From JAUPVN01 sp964423475 (GTDB lineage Bacteria > Patescibacteriota > Saccharimonadia > Saccharimonadales > CAIOMD01): DNA of 24,742 bases. Position numbers and translations under genes: made by a program. A model generated the notes under the pieces. It was given only the letters and a program-made list of their open reading frames with translations, made no database searches and was not told the DNA's origin. Each line of letters begins with the position of its first letter. Positions within the stretch are counted from its first letter, which is position 1. Where the stretch lies: contig CAYRFD010000011.1 in NCBI GenBank assembly GCA_964423475.1, forward strand, positions 1 through 24,742. Reading direction: 5' to 3'. Below are positions 1 through 5,974 of the stretch, one piece after another.

Positions 1-387
1 GCTACCAAAAGCGGGAGTTTACACACCGCCCAATTTGCTCTAGAATGCGGCAACGATATTTTAGCCGTACCAGGGCAAATAACAAACCCACAAGCAGAAG
101 GTTGCCATAATTTAATTAAAGCAGGTGCTCAACTTGTGGCCAGCGCGGATGATATTTTAAATTTTTACAAATTAAGTAGCCAAAACAATCAAACAAAAAT
201 AGATTTTGAGGCCAACTCACCAGAAGAACACGCCATATTATCCTTAATAGCAAATGGCGTAACAGATGGCGAAGAATTGCAATTACAAAGCGACCTGCCA
301 GTAGATAAATTTAACCAAACCCTTACAATGCTAGAAATTACCGGCCGCATCAGCCCCCAAGGCGCCAACACTTGGTGCTTAAGCTAA
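1..387 (+). CDS. dprA: DNA processing protein DprA, C-terminal part (5' end outside window)
   Basis: The first frame is open from base 1 to a TAA at 385-387 (128 residues). It opens with TKSGSLHTA and continues with AVPGQITNPQAEGCHNLIKAGA, which is the end of the DprA Rossmann-like fold (family pattern: R/KSGSL-TA, then AVPG, then G-N-LI--GA). The last ~60 residues fit the DprA C-terminal winged helix, from SPEEHAIL onward. DprA binds incoming single-stranded DNA and loads RecA during natural transformation. The first in-frame ATG is not at this end, so the gene clearly starts upstream of the window. A dprA-topA neighbourhood is common in bacteria; here an opposing small gene lies between them. 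The family call is firm; competence in this organism is inferred only. Confidence 0.93.
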   Translation, partial: ATKSGSLHTAQFALECGNDILAVPGQITNPQAEGCHNLIKAGAQLVASADDILNFYKLSSQNNQTKIDFEANSPEEHAILSLIANGVTDGEELQLQSDLPVDKFNQTLTMLEITGRISPQGANTWCLS

Positions 388-411
388 AAATTAAAAATAT
401 TAAGTACTTTA

Positions 412-951
412 CTACCAAGTTCCACTAGAATCTTCTAATCCTTTTTCTATTGTACTCCCAGTCATGTCGCCATCACCGTTATCTGGCCCTTTACCGGGTG
501 AGACATCATTTATTTGACCATCACTGCCGTCATCATCTTCAGTATCTACATCAGGTCTTGCTACTTGACCACATTCTTCACAAACAAAAGTATTACCAGC
601 GCTCCGCATACTTATCCCACATACAGCACACGTTGGTATTACTTCACCTTCATCTGTAGTTACTTCAAACCTTCTTAGACCACCAACCTTTTTCACTTCC
701 ACTGTAAAACTAGCGCCAGTTTTACCATCCTCTAAAGCATTTTTAGCTAAGAAGGTTGCAAACTCACCCAAAACAACACTTACGCTTTCTGGCACTGTGT
801 TTAACCATACATCAGGATTTTCAGGTATCTGATCTAATTTTGCTACTGCGTCAGTAATAGCATCTAGTACCAAACCTAAATGTATTGCTTCACCAACTAC
901 CGATATATCATCTTCACTCTCTACCCGTGTATTAGAATTTTTACCAACCAT
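412..951 (-). CDS. Hypothetical zinc-ribbon protein with acidic C-terminal tail
   Basis: A 179-residue protein of unknown function. Residues 15-75 look helical. A short strand-rich part follows (about 80-106), then a four-cysteine zinc ribbon C108-x2-C111-x12-C124-x2-C127 of the form CxxCG...FxCxxCG. The last ~48 residues are low complexity and rich in Asp, Gly and Ser. No signal peptide or membrane segment is seen. Start choice is strong: AAGGAG lies at 959-964, 7 nt before the ATG, and a TTGACA-N17-TAATAT promoter lies just upstream. The gene opposes and sits between dprA and topA, so it has its own transcription unit. The ribbon resembles those of rubredoxin-like domains and of the tail of B12-dependent ribonucleotide reductases, but nothing else supports such a role. 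Confidence 0.75.
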   Translation of the reverse strand: MVGKNSNTRVESEDDISVVGEAIHLGLVLDAITDAVAKLDQIPENPDVWLNTVPESVSVVLGEFATFLAKNALEDGKTGASFTVEVKKVGGLRRFEVTTDEGEVIPTCAVCGISMRSAGNTFVCEECGQVARPDVDTEDDDGSDGQINDVSPGKGPDNGDGDMTGSTIEKGLEDSSGTW

Positions 952-982
952 AATATTTCTCCTTAATCTATTTTATCTGTTA

Positions 983-1011
983 ATATTACTCTCTGTCTCT
1001 AAAATTGTCAA
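983..1011 (-). promoter_or_regulatory. Promoter of the zinc-ribbon gene
   Basis: On the minus strand a perfect -35 TTGACA (1006-1011) is followed after 17 nt by TAATAT (983-988). Transcription would begin near 976, about 25 nt before the ATG at 951, leaving room for the AAGGAG ribosome site. It is one of the few promoters here with both consensus boxes at ideal spacing. Confidence 0.65.
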
Positions 1012-1115
1012 ACAATCAAAGATGTAGCTTAATATTGATATATTTTGGCAGTTTCTTGCATTTTTAAGCACAAACAGGTAGCGTTAGTAATAGTTTTATT
1101 AAATAACTTATATAT

Positions 1116-3407
1116 ATGGCACAAAATCAACTAGTAATTGTAGAATCACCGGCAAAAGCCAAAACAATCTCTAAATTTTTAGGGTCTGGCTACATAGTTA
1201 AAAGCAGTATAGGCCATATTAGAGATTTACCAGCTAAAGGCTTAAGCATAGATGTTGCCAATAATTTTGAACCAGAATATGCCGTGCCAACAGACAAAAA
1301 AAAGGTTGTAGCCGAGCTTAAAAAAGCCGCCAAAACGGCCGATCATATTTGGCTAGCCAGTGATGAAGACCGCGAGGGTGAGGCCATAGCTTGGCATTTA
1401 GCACAGGTGTTAAAACTAGACCCAACCAAAGCTAAAAGAATAGTTTTTCATGAAATTACCAAACCTGCCATAGAAAAGGCCATAAAAAACCCTAGAGATA
1501 TAGATATTAACTTAGTAGATGCCCAACAGGCCAGACGAGTATTAGACCGCCTAGTAGGTTATGAGCTTTCGCCGGTATTATGGAAGAAAATTCGCCCCGG
1601 CTTAAGTGCCGGCCGTGTGCAATCTGTTGCGGTGCGTATTTTAGTAGAAAGAGAACGCGCCATAGAGGCGTTTGAGCCTATTACAACCTACAAAACAACC
1701 GGAACATTTGCTAAAGATAGTATAGATCTTAATGCAGACCTAACAGAAAATCTTGAAAGTGTAGAGGCTGTAAATGGCTTTTTAGAACACTGTAAAACAG
1801 CAACATTTACAGTTAGCAATGTTAGCAAAAAACCTGGTAAACGTAGCCCATCGGCACCATTTACCACCAGCACCTTGCAGCAAGAGGCTGCCCGAAAACT
1901 TGGCTATGGTGTTAAACAAACAATGTCTTTAGCTCAAAGATTATACGAAAACGGCCACATAACATATATGCGAACAGACAGCACCAATTTGTCTAACATA
2001 TTTTTAGCTAGCGCACATACTTATATAGAAAAATCGTTTGGCAAAGAATACGTACAAACTCGAACATTTAAAACTAAAAATAGCTCTGCCCAAGAAGCCC
2101 ACGAGGCCATTAGGCCTACAAGACTAGACGTAACAGAGGCTGGCATGGACCCGTCTCAGCAAAAGCTATACAACCTAATTTGGAAAAGAACAGTGGCCAG
2201 CCAAATGACGGCCGCTACAATAGAGCGCAGCGAAATAGAAATATCTGTATCTGGCAGAACAGAACTATTTGTTGCCAAAGGAGAAATAGTTTTATTTGAT
2301 GGTTTTTACAAAGTATACGGCGGTGGCAAAGAAGACCAAATACTACCAAATTTTAGTATTAACGATAAACTAGATACCAAACAAATTGTTGCCGAACAAT
2401 CTTATAGCAGGCCACCTGCAAGGTTTTCTGAGGCTAGCCTTGTACGCACCCTAGAAGAGCTTGGTATTGGCCGCCCAAGCACCTATGCCCCAACAATTAG
2501 CACAATTCAGGCCAGGGGCTACGTAGAGCGCGCAGATATAGAAGGCATAGAACGCCCCGTAACTACCATTACCCTAGCTAAGGGTAAAATATCAGAAGAA
2601 ACAAATCAAATAACCACCCCCTTAGAAAAAAACAAACTTGTTCCAACCCACTTAGCACTAGTAACAACAGACTTTTTAGTAAAACAATTTAACGATGTGT
2701 TAGATACCGGTTTCACAGCTAAGGCAGAACAAGAACTAGATGAAATAGCCGAGGGCAAACAAAAATGGCAACAATCTATTGCCAAGTTTTACGAGCTCTT
2801 TCACCCATTGGTTATACTGGCAGAAGGCTCAAGCAGGCAAGAGGCCGCACAAACAAATAAATTAGGTAACGACCCAAAAAGTGGCGAACCAATTTTTGCG
2901 CGCTACGGAAAATTTGGCCCAATGCTACAAAAAGGCGAAACCACCGATGATAAAAAACCAGCTTTTGCGCCAATGCCAGAAGGAGCACGCATTGATACTG
3001 TTACACTAGAACAAGCTTTAACAATGTTTACTTTACCCAGAAAAGTTGGCCTTACTAAAGATGGCAAAGAAATTACTGCTAACCTTGGGCGCTTTGGGCC
3101 ATATATTCAAGTAGAAAAAACCTATGTTTCTATTAAACCAACAAGCCCTTTTGAAATAAACGAACAAGCAGCACGTGATTTGTACGAACAAAAACTCGCA
3201 GAAGATAAAGCTAAAGATATAAAATCTTTTCCTGAGCATAATTTGCAGGTTTTAAATGGGCGCTTTGGTCCATATATAACAAACGGCAGCAAAAATGCAC
3301 GTATCCCCAAAAGTATAGAGCCCAAAGATATTACTTTAGAACAAGCACTAGAACTAATTGCAAAAGCTAAACCACCAAAAAAGCGTTTTACAAAAAAAAG
3401 AAAATAA
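1116..3407 (+). CDS. topA: DNA topoisomerase I (type IA)
   Basis: A 763-residue enzyme that relaxes negative supercoils by single-strand passage. The N-terminal TOPRIM domain carries VIVESPAKAKTI (catalytic E10) and SDEDREGEAIAWH (metal-binding D83, D85, E87). The active-site tyrosine is Y284 in ITYMRTDST. The C-terminus has no cysteine zinc fingers; instead it has three short repeats built around GRFGP or GKFGP (near residues 600, 645 and 710), the zinc-free topoisomerase C-terminal repeat, and a Lys/Arg-rich tail. Length is shorter than E. coli TopA (865 aa), as expected for zinc-finger-free forms. The ATG at 1116 gives the standard N-terminus, but no Shine-Dalgarno precedes it. Only 13 bp separate the stop from the insertion sequence downstream. 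Confidence 0.98.
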   Translation: MAQNQLVIVESPAKAKTISKFLGSGYIVKSSIGHIRDLPAKGLSIDVANNFEPEYAVPTDKKKVVAELKKAAKTADHIWLASDEDREGEAIAWHLAQVLKLDPTKAKRIVFHEITKPAIEKAIKNPRDIDINLVDAQQARRVLDRLVGYELSPVLWKKIRPGLSAGRVQSVAVRILVERERAIEAFEPITTYKTTGTFAKDSIDLNADLTENLESVEAVNGFLEHCKTATFTVSNVSKKPGKRSPSAPFTTSTLQQEAARKLGYGVKQTMSLAQRLYENGHITYMRTDSTNLSNIFLASAHTYIEKSFGKEYVQTRTFKTKNSSAQEAHEAIRPTRLDVTEAGMDPSQQKLYNLIWKRTVASQMTAATIERSEIEISVSGRTELFVAKGEIVLFDGFYKVYGGGKEDQILPNFSINDKLDTKQIVAEQSYSRPPARFSEASLVRTLEELGIGRPSTYAPTISTIQARGYVERADIEGIERPVTTITLAKGKISEETNQITTPLEKNKLVPTHLALVTTDFLVKQFNDVLDTGFTAKAEQELDEIAEGKQKWQQSIAKFYELFHPLVILAEGSSRQEAAQTNKLGNDPKSGEPIFARYGKFGPMLQKGETTDDKKPAFAPMPEGARIDTVTLEQALTMFTLPRKVGLTKDGKEITANLGRFGPYIQVEKTYVSIKPTSPFEINEQAARDLYEQKLAEDKAKDIKSFPEHNLQVLNGRFGPYITNGSKNARIPKSIEPKDITLEQALELIAKAKPPKKRFTKKRK

Positions 3408-3420
3408 CCCTATACACTTA

Positions 3421-3444
3421 GACTCCAATCCAAACCGCACCACT
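3421..3444 (+). repeat. IS30 terminal inverted repeat, left end
   Basis: Ends in an exact GCACCACT (3437-3444) that also ends the right repeat in inverted orientation. The outer 16 bp match the right end at 10 positions. It overlaps the TAG (3443-3445) that would be the ancestral transposase stop. Confidence 0.75.
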
Positions 3445-3472
3445 AAACCTTAAGCATCTGTGCTGGTGTTCG

Positions 3473-4423
3473 TCAGTTCAGTCGTTTCCTTGGTCTAGTA
3501 TTGAGCAATATTACTGCTTGGTCAATATCTTTCTGGGTGAGATGAGCGAAGCTCATCTTTTTTGGGAAGAAGTATCTTAATAATCCATTAGTATTCTCGT
3601 TAGTACCTCGTTCCCAGCTGTGGTAGGGATTGGCGTAGTAAACCGCAAGGCCTGTTGCCCGCTCTATCTGCTCGGGGAACTTCATCTCTGGCCCATTGTC
3701 TAGAGTAAGAGTTATTCGGTAGTGCTTTGGTATCTGGCTCAAACAGACTTCAGTTGCTGTGGCGAAGCCACTGCTACTGTACTGAATTGGTGTAAGTAAT
3801 CTAGCAAGCAAGTAGCCACTCTTACGCTCTACGAAAGTGGCGATGTAGCCTGACTTACCTTTACCGTGCACAGTATCTCCTTCCCAGTGACCATAGCTTT
3901 TGCGCAGGGCAATGTGCTTTGGCCGGCGAGAGATGTTGCGAGGAGTAGCTAGTGTAGCTCGTCGTTCTTTTCTGAACCGAGCTTGCCTAGTGTGGTGGTA
4001 CTTACCTTTAGCGCAGTGGAGATACTGCAGTAGATCTCTTCTGGTTTGATAAATCCAGTCGTAGATAGTTTGGGCACAGACATACAGACTTCGTCTGAAT
4101 GTTTTAAGCCAACCAGAGCACTGTTCTGGTGCCCACCTAAGAGTACGAATCTTAGCAACTAAGATCTCTTCTAACGTAGAGCCGGGTAAGATTTTTCGCC
4201 AGCGTTGGTTAGCCTCGAATCTTCGAACACGAGTTTGTCTATGAGCATCACCAGCATGGTAACGTTGTTTAGCCTGCACAGGTGGATTACGCCTTATTTC
4301 ACGGCTTAGCGTAGAATGATGAATAGCTAGTAATTGGGCTGCAGCCCGTAGGCTGACGCCTGCTCTGAGTAGAATTCCGAGCTCTATTCGTTGATATTTA
4401 GTAAGATGAGTGTACATCTCCAT
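3473..4423 (-). CDS. IS30-family transposase, shortened by an in-frame TGA
   Basis: A DDE transposase of 316 residues. The N-terminal helix-turn-helix reads LTKYQRIELGILLRAGVSLR, then HHSTLSREIRRN. The catalytic core shows the first Asp in GHWEGDTVHGKGKSGY, the second in LTLDNGPEM, and the Glu in ERGTNENTNGLLR, as in IS30. The frame ends RPRKRLN-TGA (3473-3475), but the same frame continues RTPAQMLKV to a TAG at 3443-3445. The family usually has a Trp or aromatic residue followed by TP in this place, so TGA probably replaced TGG. About 11 residues are lost and the catalytic core is intact, so activity is possible. Two close ATGs exist; AAGGGAG at 4424-4430 is correctly spaced for the second (4417), so translation probably starts there. 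Confidence 0.9.
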   Translation of the reverse strand: MEMYTHLTKYQRIELGILLRAGVSLRAAAQLLAIHHSTLSREIRRNPPVQAKQRYHAGDAHRQTRVRRFEANQRWRKILPGSTLEEILVAKIRTLRWAPEQCSGWLKTFRRSLYVCAQTIYDWIYQTRRDLLQYLHCAKGKYHHTRQARFRKERRATLATPRNISRRPKHIALRKSYGHWEGDTVHGKGKSGYIATFVERKSGYLLARLLTPIQYSSSGFATATEVCLSQIPKHYRITLTLDNGPEMKFPEQIERATGLAVYYANPYHSWERGTNENTNGLLRYFFPKKMSFAHLTQKDIDQAVILLNTRPRKRLN

Positions 4424-4491
4424 CTCCCTTCGTTTAAATTTGTTGTCGGTAACAACTATTTTAACGAACAGGTGGAGATGTTTTTATCTGA

Positions 4492-4515
4492 AGTGGTGCA
4501 CTTCGGAGTGGAATG
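4492..4515 (-). repeat. IS30 terminal inverted repeat, right end
   Basis: The inverted partner of 3421-3444. AGTGGTGC at 4492-4499 is the exact complement of GCACCACT. The inner motif at 4464-4480 pairs with 3455-3472. The transposase promoter should lie in this end. Confidence 0.75.
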
Positions 4516-4549
4516 GAGGACATAGTGTTTGCTAAAATACTAATGCTAT

Positions 4550-4567
4550 ATGATAATAGATTATCAT
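4550..4567. promoter_or_regulatory. Perfect 18-bp palindrome, operator-like
   Basis: ATGATAAT-AG-ATTATCAT is an exact 8-bp inverted repeat with a 2-bp centre, outside the IS and about 60 bp upstream of the -35 of the sigma-4/HARE gene. Its arms match those of Fur/PerR-type boxes (TGATAAT-N-ATTATCA), but the spacer is 2 rather than 1 bp. No Fur-family gene is in the window, so the binder is unknown. Confidence 0.4.
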
Positions 4568-4625
4568 TACAAAACTATGTTAAAACGTCTATTTTGTGCT
4601 ACAATAAATAAAGTACATCACACTA

Positions 4626-4654
4626 TTGACGTGAGTGATTATTTATTGTAATAT
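4626..4654 (+). promoter_or_regulatory. Promoter of the sigma-4/HARE gene
   Basis: TTGACG (4626-4631), 17 nt, then TAATAT (4649-4654). Transcription would start near 4661, giving a ~55-nt leader with the site TTAAGGAG (4698-4705), 10 nt before the ATG. A second candidate, an extended -10 TGCTACAAT at 4597-4605, lies upstream without a clear -35. Confidence 0.55.
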
Positions 4655-4715
4655 TAAAGTAAACCAAGAGTAGTAAATATATTAGATACTACAAAAATTA
4701 AGGAGAACCAACTGT

Positions 4716-5848
4716 ATGCCAACTGCCACCAAAACAATACAGGGTGTGGAGCTTGAGAAAAAACTACAAGCTATTCTAGAGACTATAGATCGCGAACGCG
4801 AACGTGAAATTATTGCACGACGTTTTGGTTTATACGACAGAAAAGAAACTCTAGAGCAAATTGGTGAACTACTTGGTATTACAAGAGAACGAGTAAGACA
4901 ATTAGAAAAAGCCGTTATAGGCAAGCTTAAACAGGCAGGTAAAAACGGCGAACTACCAGGGCTAGAAGAAACAGAACAAGCAATTATTGATGTACTAAAC
5001 ACCAATGGCAATGCTATGCGTGTATTACAACTTGCCGAGCTTTTATACAATACAAACGACAAAATTACACAAGCACGCGTTGCTTTTGTATCTACACTAG
5101 CTCCCCTATTAGACACTCTAGACGAAAATGACCATTTTTACAGCTCTGTTACTCAAAACCAAGTTTTAACAGTTGCTAAGGCCAAAGAAAAAGCTTTAGA
5201 AATTGTTGCAGCCATTAAAGCTAACGGATCACCAGAAAACGCAAAAGAAATTGCTAAAGCAGTAAATAGTGACAACGTACAACAAGTTCAAGCTCTAGCA
5301 TCTACATCTAAGTCTCTGGCAACCCTTAACGGCTATTGGGGTCTAATAAAATGGCCAACTGTTAACCCAAAAAACATTCGTGACAAAATTTATGTAATTT
5401 TAAGCGAAAATGGCAGCCACATGCACTTTAACCAAATATCAGAAGCTATTAAAATATCTGATTTTAAAAGAAAAGATGTTACAACCCAAGCAATACATAA
5501 CGAACTTATTAAAGATAAACGTTTTGTACTAATAGGGCGGGGCATTTACGCACTACAAGAATGGGGTTATAAAAAAGGTACTGTTGCCGATATTATTACA
5601 GAAGTACTCGCAGAAGCCGGCGAACCACTCCATCGTGATGAAATTGTAAAACGAGTTTTGAAACTCCGCCACNNNNNNNNNNAATGCAAGAAGCAGACGA
5701 GCCCTTACACAGAGACGAGATTGTTAAGAGAGTGCTAAAAAAGCGCCACGTAAAAGAAACTACTATTCTTCTTAATTTACAGGGTAAACCTCAATTTAAG
5801 CGTGTTGCTAAAGCTACTTACGTTTTTGACGAATCGGCAATTTCATAA
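4716..5848 (+). CDS. Sigma-70 region-4-like / HARE-HTH fusion protein (interrupted by assembly gap)
   Basis: Residues ~24-75 form a sigma-70 region 4: EREREIIARRFGL, then the region 4.2 helix-turn-helix TLEQIGELLGITRERVRQLEKA. No region 2 is present, so it cannot be a complete sigma factor. The middle (80-210) is helical. Residues ~219-282 fit a HARE-HTH winged domain ending in FVLIGRGIYALQEWGY, and a second such domain begins at ~286. The frame is open to the N gap at 5673. Beyond it the frame GAA at 5690 runs to TAA at 5846-5848 and ends FKRVAKATYVF, a normal HARE ending. HARE domains also occur in the Firmicutes RNA polymerase delta subunit, so a role at RNA polymerase or promoters is likely but inferred. 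A strong SD and promoter support the start. The frame across the gap and the true length are unresolved; see the duplicated peptide at the gap. Confidence 0.85.
5673..5682. other. Assembly gap of 10 N inside a gene
   Basis: Ten undetermined bases. The 20 codons ending at 5672 and the 20 codons at 5690-5749 encode nearly the same peptide (core PLHRDEIVKRVLK; 18 of 20 residues identical), yet only 40 of 60 bases agree. The gap length is therefore probably nominal, and the reading frame changes across it as written. Confidence 0.95.
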
Positions 5849-5870
5849 AATAAAGTAAAAATGTTTACTT

Positions 5871-5907
5871 ATACGACTCTAATATAAAATTTTAGGGTCG
5901 TATTTGT
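5871..5907 (+). terminator. Rho-independent terminator after the sigma-4/HARE gene
   Basis: A 12-bp stem with one T-G wobble (5871-5882 with 5892-5903) closes a 9-nt loop and is followed by TTGT. The U tract is weak. It lies 22 bp after the stop codon and before the next gene's -10 box, a fitting place to separate the two units. Confidence 0.6.
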
Positions 5908-5917
5908 AATAACAAGT

Positions 5918-5923
5918 TATAAT
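5918..5923 (+). promoter_or_regulatory. -10 box upstream of the ATPase gene
   Basis: A perfect TATAAT with no good -35 box. Transcription would start about 5930, right at an ATG (5931) that opens a 13-codon ORF ending TAA at 5970-5972. The ATPase ATG follows 2 nt later at 5975. Another TATAAT lies at 5942-5947. Confidence 0.45.
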
Positions 5924-5974
5924 AGAAACAATGCACTATTGTATAATTTGCAATTTAATAATGTTCCCATAAAT

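Larger units (their letters stand above)
3421..4515 (-). mobile_element. IS30-family insertion sequence (~1.1 kb)
   Basis: A single IS30-type transposase gene is flanked by imperfect 24-bp terminal inverted repeats (18 of 24 positions match) at 3421-3444 and 4492-4515. A second inner pair, CATCT...TGTTCGT, lies at 3455-3472 and 4464-4480 and gives the ends a bipartite form. The transposase reads away from the right end. Codon and base use (many CGN arginines, GC-richer) differ from the AT-rich neighbours, suggesting recent arrival from another genome. No convincing target-site duplication is visible, so the outer boundaries are good to a few bases only. Confidence 0.85.

Noticed and set aside
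450..659. Open frame on the + strand opposite the zinc-ribbon gene
   Set aside because: It is His/Leu-rich and a shadow of the minus-strand gene, which has an SD and a consensus promoter.
412..951. Identification of the zinc-ribbon protein as a ribonucleotide reductase fragment
   Set aside because: Only the CxxC...CxxC ribbon is similar; the rest of the sequence and the domain order do not fit.
4682..5116. 144-codon minus-strand frame opposite the sigma-4/HARE gene
   Set aside because: Ser/Arg-rich composition typical of an antisense shadow; the plus-strand frame has recognisable domains, an SD and a promoter.
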